A DNA stretch of 64,000 nt from Arctopsyche grandis (lineage: Eukaryota > Arthropoda > Insecta > Trichoptera > Hydropsychidae): contig NC_135367.1 in NCBI RefSeq assembly GCF_051622035.1, positions 28,040,001 to 28,104,000 on the forward strand, read 5' to 3'. A program made the translations under genes and the position numbers. The first letter of the stretch is position 1, and every line of letters begins with the position of its first letter. Shown here one piece after another: positions 22,563-35,010 of the stretch. Below the pieces are notes generated by a model that saw only the letters and a list, made by a program, of their open reading frames with translations, was not told where the DNA came from and did no database searches.

Positions 22563-23780
22563 CGAATGAAATTTTAAATTGCTTAAGTTTATCAGCAATA
22601 TCATACCTTGAAGTGGTTTCTGAATAGTGTATGAATCTATTTTTAATTAGTTTTAAACGATTTCAACACATAATTATTTTTTTTAATCGTTTTATATACA
22701 TATGTAAGAAAATATGCGCTTTTTTCAAAATTTATTGAAATATAGAATTGTTTAAATATAATATTTGTATTTAGTAAATACTAGACGATAAAAACGATAC
22801 TCATTAAGGCATTTAATTGGCACCTAAAAAAGGTATGTGTGCGTGTCATAATTGAATTTTGTTGTTTTTTTTAGTTTTATATCCTTTTTTAATCTATCCC
22901 TCATTTATTTTACATATCCATTTAGTCAAAAATCCGCGCACGATAAGGCTGTAGTAAAATTTTTACTCCAACTTTTCTTTTACTGTATAATAAAGACGTT
23001 TTACTGTATAATGGTTTGGGTTGCTGATCTATATTCTTCTGTATATAGAATGTTATATTCGTAAATAATTGAGTCGTTATATTAAAAAGTGGCGGAAGTC
23101 CAATTTTCAAATCCAAAAACACTGTTTCTGTTTGACGTAATTCGCAAATTGTTCTCAGTTATTTTAATTCGATATGTCCAGTATCTCGGAAACGCAAAAT
23201 ATACGTATTACAGGCCACCAGTATTTTTAAATATTGTTAAACGTAAATTATTATAGTTTATATTTTCCGAAATATGTATTGAAATGAGAAAATGTAGACT
23301 TATGCCACATTCAAATATACTGACTCAATTATAAAAATAATATGTATTTTCAAGAAAGGAAATGAAAATTTGATGAAATTCTAATATTTTTCAATTATTT
23401 TTAAGCCGTGTAGTATTTGCTTTGTACGACTGGCTTAAAATGTACAAATCAAATCTCTTCATTAATATCATATTTAATAAAACGTAAAGTAACTTTTCAA
23501 TTTTTGATTGGATTATCGAGTAAACAGAATTGCAAACCTCTAAATCAACCATTAGTCTAAGCAACCCATACATATAACCAATATTGAATAAACTTCATGT
23601 AAGAAATTAGTTAGCAGACCATTGCATCATCTTGTATGTATAAACATATATATGTTTTTCAGTTTTTTTTTTTCAAAAATTAGAGAGGATTTCGGCCGAA
23701 ACTTTTTATTTTCCCTTAAAAATTCTAATTTAATGGGTCTTGGTCTTAGGGAAAACTCATTTATATGATTTAATTACCTT
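22563..23780. other. AT-rich spacer
   Basis: No gene recognised. The last ~100 bp (GGTCTTGGTCTTAGGGAAAA) correspond to the flank downstream of E9 and belong to the E9/E10 duplication. Confidence 0.45.
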
Positions 23781-23786
23781 GTAATT

Positions 23787-24057
<271 letters not shown>

Positions 24058-24356
24058 CCTGCGTTTGTATCCCTCTCAAACACATTCAAGTAATACTATG
24101 TGTGAGAAAGACGCAAGTTGGCGTGTGTGCAAGCAGAATGCAGGGTAGAGACCTACCAGCATTAACAAAATAAGCATTAATTTAAGCATCAGCTTAAGGA
24201 ATTGAGATTAAGAATTATGTAAACTTGGTCATAGGTACTGATATATAAACTTATACGAGTAGATGTGAGATTGACATAAGTTGGTTGGGTAATTTTTAAA
24301 ATCACTTTTGGAGCATAAAACGTTTGAATATGCATATTAACAAAGAACAAACTTAC

Positions 24357-25189
24357 CAATGGAAGAGATTTGTTGGGTTTGATGTGCAAGCCACCCATGT
24401 AAATGATAGCAGGAACTATTGGTCTGATATGATCGAAGTACAGGTGCACGTTCAAAAATAACATATCGGCATCGCTTTCAATTTCATTGATTAATCTGCT
24501 ATTATTTCCGAAGTATTTGCTGGCAGCATCCTCAGGATCGGAGGTAAGAATATGTGGTTGTATAATAATTTGTACCCAACATATTGGAGAACAACAAAAA
24601 ACCTCTGCCACAAGTTCAGATCACCATGGTAAGGTGGCATCAATCCCGGGTACAAAATAGGATCAGAAGGGTTCCCGAACATTTCAAAGTGCTGCAGGTC
24701 TCCAGAAAAAGACGATATGAGGATCAAGCTGCAGTTAAAGATGTCTTTGATTGGATACATGCCGGGAGCCATGGCTTCGATGAAGCATAGGTCGAATTTT
24801 TCATTTGGGTCATGCAACAAACGCTTCATCTCAGGACTGTTCAGTTGCAAGTTTGTTATTTTCAAAAGCGTGTCGTACAGGTTAAAAATTAAATGAATGG
24901 GAAATAGGTTTTTCTGTTTAATTTTGACGAAGTTCATAGAGCTGCCCCATACTCGGTATGACATGTCGTGTACGTTTATCTGGGTCAAGTTTGTGATGTC
25001 TTCTGTCAGTTCGTAGGAGTTGGTGGTCATGACGACTACATGGTGTCCCCTTTGAGCTAAGTTCACCATTAAACATTCAAACACTTTTTGGTGACTTATT
25101 GAAGGCACTGAAAAAACTCCTAATATTCGAGCACTGTTCGTTTTAACTATGAAGTAGTACACGATTAATAAGATACTGATCTGCTTCAT
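24357..25189 (-). pseudogene. UGT N-terminal exon E10 (2-nt frameshift)
   Basis: From ATG 25189-25187 to the GTAAGT donor at 24356-24351 the exon measures 833 bp, two more than E9 and not a codon multiple. The first 200 or so codons read well: SARILGVFSVPSISHQKVF, EKFDLCFIEAMAPGMYPIKD, GDLNLWQRFFVVLQ. Near 24531-24542, extra bases relative to E9 shift the frame. The remaining sequence (SRLINEIESDADMLFLNVH) continues in another frame to the donor. Otherwise it is undamaged, so the lesion is recent, unless it is an assembly error. Confidence 0.8.
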
Positions 25190-25290
25190 CTTTTATATAT
25201 GGAAATCACTCATAAAATAAGTAATTGTTCTTCCAGAGCGTGAAAGCACTATTTTGCACTTCTAGATAATTGTGATGTCATAAGCATATT

Positions 25291-25774
25291 ACACTGTTCG
25301 ACACGAAAAATGGTTCATAGACGAGATATGACTTTTCTTATAGATAAATAAATATTGGAATATATAGTCGGGTATTTTATCTTTCATTTTTAGTACTTTT
25401 CAGCTTTCATTTATCTCTAAGTAGTCGTCCAGTTCAAATCAAAAGTCAAAAGTACGTATTTTCACTTGGGATTTTTTCCCACTGTTAATACGATTTTATA
25501 TTGAGTATTTTCTATTAAAACATGTTTATTGGAATAGTGTTTTGGCCACACTATTTTTTTTTCGTTTAAAACGGTTAAAAGATTTTGAGACGTTGACCGA
25601 ACAACACCAAGATATAGAAAAATTGCGTGGTTTAAAATCACATACATTTATCTCCGAATCTAGAGCCAATCAACATTTTTTATTTCCAGATTCGTGTTCA
25701 CTAGGTATAGATCTATAAGAAAAGTCATAACTCGTCTCTGAACCAAAAAAAAATCGTCATTTGTCGAACAGTGT
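25291..25774. mobile_element. TIR element family G, copy 1
   Basis: It is bounded by inverted ACACTGTTCGACA / TGTCGAACAGTGT ends. It contains GGGTATTTTATCTTTCATTT, CAAATCAAAAGTCAAAAGTA and CCGAACAACACCAAGATATA, words also present at 37692-38136 and 50011-50354. No transposase is present. The flanks suggest a short TTA or TATT target duplication, not decisive. Confidence 0.72.
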
Positions 25775-26154
25775 TATTAGTGTGTAATATAATGCGTTTT
25801 CAATATCACGATTGATTTCTTGGAAGCGCTACATTTTTAGTGTACATACATATGTATTTATTTGACTCTAAAATAAAATAAACCATGTTTTAAGTCGAAG
25901 AAAGTCGTTCTTAGGACCTTAGAACTAACCATTATTTACACACATATTATACACACATTGTAAATAAATCATCCTTTCAGCTTCGGTCTCTCCGATTTTA
26001 ATCTATAAAATATGACTTTTTTTAACTCTCGACCATTTTCCAGGTTAGTTGAAAAGCAAAAGCAAAACGGTTAGTATCTTATTTATAATAACAACAAAGT
26101 ACTGCTAATTAAATACAGCATTTTTAACAAAGCAAGCTTGAAACATTTACTTAC

Positions 26155-26979
26155 TGATGGTAGAGCTTTGTTGGGCAAAATATGCATACTGCCCATGAAA
26201 ATAATTCCAGGAACGACAGGTCTGATTTCACCCAAAAGTGGTTGTATGTTCAGGAATAACATGTCGGCATCATTTTCAATTTCATTGATTGGTCTGACGT
26301 TCGTTCCGAATATATTTCTCGCATATTCTTCATATACGGGAAGAAGCTTCCAATAGTACAGATATCTATAAGTGAGATCGTGGATGATACAGTCAAGTCT
26401 CTGCCAGAAATCCAGGTCTCCCAAGTACGGAGAGATAATATCCGGGTAAAGAATTGGATTAGTGGGATTCCCAAGTGCGTCAAAGTTTTGAAGAGTTCCA
26501 GACATGGACGAAATGAGGATCATATTACAGCCAAAGCGGTCCTTGAACGGAAAAGATAATGGAACCAGGGCTTCGAAGAAGCACAGGTCAAACTTTTCAT
26601 TTGAATTATTCAGCAAATTTTGCATCTCAGGTGTGTTGAATTGTATGTTGGCTATGTGCAACATCAATGAGTAGAACTTAATGACCAAAGTCATTGGTCC
26701 AGGATTTTCCTCTCTCATTTTAACGAAGTTGAAGAATTTGTTCCATTCTGTATAGGATATTTCATGCACGTCTATTTGTGATAAGTTTGGTATGGTTTCT
26801 TTGACTGGATCTGGAGTCATCGTTACGATTTCGTGTCCTCTCTTCGCCAAATCAATCATCAGTGCTCTGAAAACCACCTGATGACTTATAGAAGGTGTTG
26901 GGAAAATTCCGAGGATTCTGGCTCCATTTGAAATCCCCAAAACACAACACAAGAGTAATAAAAAACGACACTGAACCAT
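26155..26979 (-). CDS. UGT N-terminal exon E11
   Basis: This intact 825-bp exon (275 codons) starts at ATG 26979-26977 and ends in phase 0 before GTAAGT (26154-26149). Signal peptide MVQCRFLLLLCCVLGISNG is followed by ARILGIFPTPSISHQVVF (His33), KRGHEIVTMTPDP (two codons shorter here than its neighbours), EKFDLCFFEALVPLSFPF and GDLDFWQRLDCIIHDL. It encodes the acceptor-binding half of a UGT. It is the last exon before an 18-kb repeat-rich gap in the array. Confidence 0.88.
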
Positions 26980-29900
26980 TTCGAGATGGAATTCAAGTGA
27001 CCGACACGAATAAACTGAAGTTTCATCGAGTTAGTAAATGATTTTATAACTGGATAAGTTTCAATAATTATATGATATTAATTTTCAAGGCTTTGCTGAA
27101 TCATTAAGTCGATATTATTGTCATGTATTTATATAATAATTAGATTTTATATACATATACATACATACATACATACAAACAAACCAAAGTTGGACACTGA
27201 CGAACGGATTTGTCTATCGTAGCTGATTTTCAAATTTAGCCAACAAATATGGAATCATTGGAGAGCCATTTTAATCATTGGAGAGCCTATTTGATAAAGT
27301 CACTGTATTTCAATGAGACTTTTTGACTCTGATTTTAGTTAGAATTATTGTTCTCATTACAAAATTACGTAGTTTATTGTTCAAATATGATTTGAAAAGT
27401 AACATCAAATCCGTATTTCTAAGAAGAGATACAGTCAAAATCAAAAGCAAACTATTAATTATTAGAATCATACCTATACATACATATATTATGTACAGTG
27501 CAATGTCAATAAAAAAAAATTCGAGGACATACAGTATTGTACATTCGTTTTAATCTAGCTTGTATTTATTATGCAATGATTATAGAGCTTTGAAATTAAA
27601 ATAAACAAAAACACACGTTAGGATTTGAACTGTGCTTAAAACATAAATTATGTATTATGTTGCGTGTTTCATCTCATTATATGTACATATATGTAATGGT
27701 ATAGATTCATAATAATCACTTTGCATTCGTATAACAGACAATCATGTAACCAGGAAAGGACCGGTTAACCAGTATATGTACATATTATGATGTGAAAAAC
27801 GGTCACTTAATGGTACCGCAATCATTTTAATGCCATTGTTGTTCACTGCCTTGAATGTGTTAAAATAGCATTATTTGTATAATACGAGTGTATATGTATG
27901 CATGTAAAAAAAGCGTTTCATTTATCGAATATTCTAGCTGTATTTTTTTTTTGACTCACAAAGGTTTTTTTCCCTCTCATAACATTTTGCGATAAATGAG
28001 GTACATGGATGGGAAATATCCTGTTTGTCACGTTGAGTGCAAAAATTTGCTTGAAACACGATTTTCCCTATTCAAAGAGAGAGATACGTATTTTATCTGA
28101 TTTTCAATTGGATCTTGTGTGTAAGAAAAAAAAAGAAAAATATATACGAATGGAAGTATATACATATGTATATATGTATGTATTTCTTTCATTTTATTCG
28201 ATTTCATGCGCGCGCGTCAAGAAATGTTTTGAAAAACAAATATATACATATATACATATGTATGAGACTTATTTTTTAAATCAAATTAACGACATTTGAA
28301 TTTTGTTTTTCCTATTTATGATTTTTTAGTTACGAGATTATCCGTTTTATATAAATCATTTATTTTATTTGTCGATAAGATTACTTCCACATACAAACAT
28401 ACGTACATACATATGTACAAATATTAACATATGTTTTTTTTTTACATTCAAACCAATGAAATAAATTCAGTTTCAAAGGATAAAGATATCAAAATTTTTA
28501 CATTTACAAATGTACATACATATGTATATACAAACATAAATATTTATTTCCCTTTCGGGTTATTATATTGTTTATTATTATTTTGTTGTTATATTGTTAT
28601 TTTATTGCTCTTTTCTTTATTATATTCAGTATTTATAAAACCGGTGTGACAGTTTGGGCAACCTGTCAGGTCACAATGGTCATATTATTGTTATTATTAT
28701 TATAAAAATAATAAACATCTAAATAAATATGGCCAGGCCATTTTATACGTATACATAATTGCATTTTTTTCTATGAGAAAAATAATAATTTGATAAAATT
28801 TTGATTGAAAAATGAAAATTTAGTTTCATTATCGAATCGCGGATATGTTTTTAAAATTGAATAGAATTTGAAATTCAGAGATCATGAATTAACAGGTATT
28901 TTAAGTATTTGCTGAAATTAATTATTATTTCACTTCAATTTATTATTTGAAATATTTGAAAATATTTGAAAACAGTAGTTTTCACTGCGGTTTTAATACA
29001 TATGTACGTATTTAAGATTTTCGACATTTTTGAACGCCGATTTTTATAATAATTAATGATCTTTAGTAATAATATAATATAGGATGATACATTAATATGT
29101 TCGATTATGAAATATTAAATAAAAAACCCATTTAACACAACAAAAATAATATTTATTTTATAGTAAATTAAAATGAAGGTCTTTCGATGTTAATATTAAA
29201 AAATCATTTTGTCCAAGTGTTAACCGTTATGTTTAAACCGGAAGTTATTCACGAGGTTGCATTACGGTATATTCTCTGTTACCGCTGCAATTTCTTTTAC
29301 GCTATTATTATCATAAAATTTCGCTAAATGTTACTGACTATTTAAACTGTTGCCGTTTTAAAATTTAATTTTTTTTTATTAAGTGATAATATAATACTAG
29401 AGCATATTTTTTTGAACAAAAATAGAATTTTAATATGCATGTACATTACATTTATAAAATTAAATAAAGTGAAGTTAATTTTTGGAAAATATTTAAATTT
29501 AATTTGATTTTATGCTTGTTAGAAATGTATAAAATTAAATTTAAATTTATAAGATATTATATACAAAAGTTGCAAAGTCCCTTTCAAAATTATATTAGAT
29601 GAATGAAGGTATTCTGATAAGAATATTTGTTTTTTACATGCTTTTGGAAATCTGTTTTTTTATAATTTAACTCCATGAATTGATTTTTTACTTTATCTAT
29701 GTACATACAAATGTAGTATATACAAATACACTTACAAATGTATATAATAATATATATTTTATTTGTTTAAAACCATTATAATCTTTGTTTTTACTGTTAT
29801 TTTGCTGTTAAATAGATAAGTATTAATTATACAGGTGCGAAAAATACATATTTTTGATTTCCACAAGTGGATCTCTTGGAAAACATGCAACTGAAACGTT

Positions 29901-30170
29901 AAATAACAAAATTCAAACAGTGTACTTTGCCTTAAACCAATTGATTTATCTCGAATTCTATAAATTTAAGTCTTTCATTAAGACTTGGGAAATAAAGATT
30001 TTGCATTTTTCATTCCGGGTCATTAATAGATATTAAACTGTTATAAAAAATGCTATGTAAATACTGTTATGTACCTCGCTAATCAATGGAGCTCCCACAA
30101 TAATCAAATTCACTTTCTCACATTCATATACGTTAGTACACAAGTATTAATTGGAAACTGAAACATTCCC
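26980..30170. other. AT-rich intergenic region
   Basis: No gene or UGT exon was seen. The stretch is dominated by A/T runs and ACATATGTATGTA-type motifs. A short hairpin, TGTGACAG...CTGTCAGGTCACA, lies at about 28646-28677. Confidence 0.45.
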
Positions 30171-30179
30171 TTATCAAAA

Positions 30180-30504
30180 CGCGTCGAGAAACGGGAACGG
30201 GAACGGGAATTGCATTCGTTATTGTACGATGGAACGACGAAACTTTCAGGATTTATTTTATGCATGTCCGGGAAACTTACTGTGAAAAAAATTGGCCAAA
30301 AACGGGAACGGAAACGGGAAAAACGGGAATGAGTGGTATTGCAACGCAATAATTTCAAATGTTTTCACGTGGCGACCTGCGTTGTTAGGGTAAAATAAAC
30401 AAAAAATTTAATAATTTCAAATGTGTTCGATGCCTGCGTTTTTCCGACAAATGGGAACGGAACGAGAACGGGAAATGGAACGGGAATTGCATGGGTTCAG
30501 CTAG
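30180..30504 (+). mobile_element. Helitron family C, copy 1 (5'-truncated)
   Basis: It ends GCATGGGTTCAGCTAG at 30504, with T next. It carries the purine-rich AACGGGAACGGGAAC runs and the word TTTATGCATGTCCGGGAAAC, shared with the complete copy at 48145-48527. No clear 5' terminus is visible. Confidence 0.65.
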
Positions 30505-30639
30505 TATCAAAATAAAAAGTCATCTACCTATGTATATAATAGCTCAAAAATTAAAATATCAATGTGAAAATAAATTTATATGCTCGTATGAATATTAAAT
30601 ATAAGCTTTTGGATTGAAGTCGATTACGTGTAAATATAT

Positions 30640-30850
30640 ATGTAGGTACAACGAGAGCTCTATAGGTTTTCGATTTAGGCAGAGGCGTCCCGCGGCGCGA
30701 GGTGTATCTTTTCTTCGAGATTCCTCATCTCGACCACCACAGGGGCGCTACGTGCCGTCGCCTCTATGGAAGCAATTAGTCTTCAGTACACGGGGGTGGG
30801 GAGAAATAAAGGGAGAGAGGTGAAGCCACCTCACAGACATACGATTAGTG
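30640..30850. other. GC-rich island of unknown nature
   Basis: About 200 bp (CGTCCCGCGGCGCGAGGTG, ACACGGGGGTGGGGAG) stand out from AT-rich surroundings. It is directly followed by CAGCGGTGGTCAACCTG, a hAT-like terminus. No convincing coding sequence. Confidence 0.35.
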
Positions 30851-31539
30851 TATGCCAGCGGTGGTCAACCTGTTGAAACTTGAACTCTATATATGTAAAA
30901 CCTATAACTTAATTTTGATTTTGAAATAAATAAAGTCAAATTGAAATCATTTTTGCCAATGTTTAAAATTTGACAACCCGATACTAAATGAAGCAAACTA
31001 TATTGATTTTTTTTTTCTGTGTAGATAACTTAATAAAACTCTGAATGCAACTTTTTATGTTAAATATATCAAAATATGTCTTGTTAGGCGACTTTTTATA
31101 AAAAAGTGCTCAGTTTGAAGGTTTTTATTTCTTATGTATTTATATCGCGTTTCATAATATTATGATATAAAAAATAATTACAACTAAAAATAATATAAAG
31201 GTTAAGAAAAATCTTTGAAGTTTGAATGACAACAACTATGAATAACAATAACATTTACTAGGTTAGACTTCAGTTAGATATATCAGTTTCACTCTGAAGA
31301 AACTATACACACCGGTGAGATAAGATGTATCTGAAATAGTTTGAGTCTCATTTATCGATCGGTACAGACCTTATTTATTTACAAATTGAAACTCACCCGA
31401 GTTCTAAGAGACGTTAACCGCCAAATGTGAAATCTGACACAATTGGCCATAATACAACATTTAGACGCACTTCGCGCCACGAGATTTTGTACGTTAATCT
31501 TCAATATATATGAGAGATAAAATTAAAAATATATATATG

Positions 31540-31935
31540 AGAGATAATGAGAACCTATAAAGCAAATTTTATAAAATATAGAGTAAAAAAGAAAAAGTTA
31601 TGGGCGTTTAAACAATTAAAATCGGACATAGCGAGAGGATGGCGAAAAGGGAAAAAACGATCGGAAGAGTGTGGATAAATACGGATGGATACAATGTGGA
31701 TAATAGATGTCATCGAGAGCGATGATGGAGTATTTTCAAACGTGTCTATAACGATTATTTTTCACCGATATAATGGCGGATTTGATTTCTTACCCAACCT
31801 AACCTAACCTAACCTAACCTAACCAAACCGAGCAAAATGGCAAAGTTTGAAAGCGATCAGATAATAACCCAAATTTCTTCAGACGAAATCGGACGAAAAA
31901 ATCAAAAGCGAGCTAATAAAAGGCTAGCAAAATAA
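31540..31935 (+). mobile_element. Helitron-like repeat F, 3' end type
   Basis: It contains GCGATCAGATAATAACCCAA and ends GAGCTAATAAAAGGCTAG at about 31932. The same end occurs reversed at 44292 and, decayed, at 61200. A run of CCTAA units (telomere-type) lies inside at 31795-31826. Helitron assignment rests on the shared CTAG terminus only. Confidence 0.45.
31795..31826. repeat. Interstitial (CCTAA)n, telomere-type
   Basis: About six units of CCTAA in perfect tandem, the complement of the insect telomere repeat TTAGG. Isolated inside repeat F. Confidence 0.85.
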
Positions 31936-33451
31936 AATGATTTGATTTGCGTTTGTGTTGCGAAATAATAATTACGTACCGTGATAAACGTCACCGTATC
32001 CGAGATTCTGGATATTTGTTACGCATTGTATACGATATTTTATCTCCAACGTAATGGCAGACGATACATTAACGTATATTGATGACCAAAATGAGCAATA
32101 TGGCAAAGTATGAAAACGATCGGATAAGAGATAAAAATGACCACTAACACGAAAGCCATGTGAAACGTAAAGGAGGTAAGTAAAAAGGTATTTTGGAAGA
32201 TTGTTTCGGCTATAATAAATAAATTTCGGCTATAATATAAAGTCTGCAATTCATTTATTATATTGTTACGATAACATTTACATACTTTAAAATATGAATA
32301 ATACATTATATCAGAATATTCATTAATCTTCAATTGAATCTGAAAATTATATGAAATTCTAAATATTTAATTAAGCAGTTGAATAATAACAATAAATCAA
32401 ACTATAGTTTTTTTGGTGTTTTATTTCTTCTGATGTGGTTTTGGTTTTATTTTTCGAATTAAAAATTGTAAGGAAGTACTATGTACATATGCATGTTATA
32501 TTTGAATTAACATCAATTTTTTAAAAGAAAATATAACATAATTAACATCAAATTTTTAGAAGTAAATACCATTTTTTTGGTTTTTGGTTTGCTCATATAC
32601 ATATTTATCCAGATATTCGAATACATATTAAAATGCACATTTTATAATTTAATAATTTTAGTTACAAGCAAGTAAAACTTGTGAGGAAAATGGAATTAGA
32701 TCAATTTGCCAACTCGAACAGGTGATTCGGATCAATCAAATCTTGACTTACTCATTAAAATCATCGATATTTCTACTGGAAAATAATCGCTTAACCAGCA
32801 AAGTACTATGTTGTGCCAAATTTAATCTAAATATTTCTATTTTGATCAAAACTAGACTTCGAAACCGTCCTCGAATATTATACTAAAATTTTTAAGACTT
32901 GATCAATTATTAAGAGTGGCTTTACTAATACACATTTTTTACGACCGAAAACACTCACCACAGTTGGGCACCACTGTGCGTACGTACAATTTATAAATAC
33001 ATATTGGGCCGGAGCGAAAAATGTAAATTTTGGATTTTAAATTGTAAATTTTGATATATCAATGAAACGCTTAAATTTCCTGTGCCTCAAATCAATCGAT
33101 TTATTTCGACAAAAAATTGTGATAGGATAATATCAATAATACAGTAGTATATTTTTCAAAAACAAGATTTGTTGGAGCTGAAAATTTGGAAAAAAATTAT
33201 ATTATGTATATGCAATTCGTCAAAATATGACATTTTGGAATGCTTAAATTTCATTATATTCGTGAATTTTTTCGACATTTTTTGTATTTAAAATCATAGC
33301 AGATAATCTCAAATAAGCTATGAATAGCTTCATATTCAAAATAATGACGTAAACACGAAAAATTCAAATTCGCATATGTTGTAACATTGAAAGGACGTAA
33401 AAAAAATCTTTATTTTTATTAAATTAATTCTTATTTAACTATATAATATTA

Positions 33452-33590
33452 CTAGTGTTTTTACCCGGCTTCCCTCGGTATTTGTAATATAAACCGCTTA
33501 AACATGGCCAATCTAATAATAGTAAAATTTTTATTAAATTTATTTGAATATTCGTTTATTTTTCTACGAACCAACAATAGATTACAATAT
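33452..33590 (-). mobile_element. Helitron family A fragment (3' end)
   Basis: The minus strand ends GGAAGCCGGGTAAAAACACTAG at 33452, like the other A copies. The neighbouring AAACATGGCCAATCTAAT text also matches. Similarity fades near 33590. Confidence 0.6.
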
Positions 33591-33698
33591 ACATAATTCA
33601 ATTCAAGGTCTTTAGTAATATTACTGAAAGTATTGCTGTGCATAACATGACATTGACAATTACTTTTATCGTCTAAAAAATATAAATTTCCATTAATA

Positions 33699-35010
33699 TC
33701 TACATAATATATAATTTCGAAAGAGAATTTGTATATGTATATGTATGTAACCTTTGTTGGTTGGTTCGTAGACAACTTATATATTTTTTTTCTATTCATA
33801 GGCGCCAATTTGATTTTTTTCGATTCAAAGAATTCGAAGTCCCCGGGGGCGAAGGCGTCGAGAGCAAAGGCTCCGGGGGGTGCCGAGGGCGAAGGCGCTG
33901 GGGGGGCCGCCGGATTTTGGTATATACATTTAAAGTGTACTCTCGATTATCCGGGTGCGGATTATCCGTGCTTGAAAAATATAAATTATTTTTTTTAAAT
34001 TAAATTATTTTTAAATTTTGTTCTTATATGATAATGAGACGCACTGATTGATTGCGACTGTAAACATGCGTGTTATTTGAAACAAATGATGTCACATAGA
34101 AATTATTTTCGTTCCCTTTTTAAATGTACATATTTTACTATTGCGTCAATTCTTTCAGTCGCTTTTGATCATCGAAGAAGTAACAAGTGCGTGTATTCAG
34201 AGCAGATTTTTTCGAACATACGTATGTTAAATTATTATCAAATATAATACTTTGTGTGTGAAATTATTTTATTTGCTATCAACTCGAAAATATTTCAGAT
34301 TTACATACCTGTTCGAAATATAGTTAAACAAAAAAATAAGTTAGAGGCTTTCGCGAGAGATTGTGACGTTCTGCAGGTCCTTCGAAACGAAAAAGTATGA
34401 AAATGTCAAGATACGAAGATTTGGATGCAATTATACTCATATAGTTAAATAAAAAATGAGCAGAAGGAATAGTTATTAGCGCTCAAATGTGTATGGAAAC
34501 AGTCAAGTTTTTCCATGAAAAATTAGGATTAGTAGACAATTTTAATGCTTCGTCTGGCTGGTTGACTACATTTTTTTAATATTTTGGCAACATTAATATT
34601 AACTATTGGTATTAACGTCACACATCTGCTTAACTATAAGCGTTTTTCTTAATAAATAATGAGTATTAAAATTATGAAACAAAAGTTTGTGTTGTTTATA
34701 TGATATTATACCCGAAACTAAGTCAAAATTTGTTGATTCGGATTATCCGTGTTTTTCAATTATCCGTGCCCTCCCTCCCCAGAATTAGCCTGGATAATCG
34801 AGAGTATACTGTAATTTCGAAAGAGACTTTGTATATATGTTTGTTTGTTCGTGACAGTCAATTTAATTTAAAACAAATGAGTAGGTATTTAAATAAATTT
34901 ATATAAAATAAAACTATTCAAATAAATTTAATAAAATATTTACTATTAGATTAGTCATGTTTAAACGGTTTATATTACAAATGCCGAGCGAAGCCGGGTA
35001 AAACCACTAG
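33699..35010 (+). mobile_element. Helitron family A, copy 2, carrying a Tigger element
   Basis: It begins TCTACATAATATATAATTTC and ends CCGAGCGAAGCCGGGTAAAA then CCACTAG at 35010, with T next. A pogo/Tigger-type element (33933-34812) interrupts it. A second head-like word, AATTTCGAAAGAGACTTTGT, follows the insertion, so the Helitron carries two 5'-type ends, as does copy 3. A strikingly GC-rich block (33840-33915) lies in the first part. Confidence 0.75.
33933..34812 (+). mobile_element. Tigger/pogo-type element, decayed
   Basis: The terminal inverted repeats share TACTCTCGATTATCC (left 33938, right reverse-complemented at about 34795-34808). TA dinucleotides flank both ends, as expected for the Tc1/mariner superfamily. 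A plus-strand remnant near 34397-34580 reads like the CENP-B-type DNA-binding part of a jerky/Tigger transposase (KFFHEKLGL, NASSGWLT). It has stops and no DDE domain. Confidence 0.82.

Noticed and set aside
30855-32976. Single hAT element between CAGCGGTGGTCAACCTG and the inverted CAGTTGGGCACCACTG
   Set aside because: The termini look related, but the flanking 8-mers do not match and no transposase is inside. Not strong enough to call.
33729-34003. Two overlapping Gly/Ala-rich frames
   Set aside because: Produced by the GC-rich block of Helitron A and cut by the Tigger insertion.
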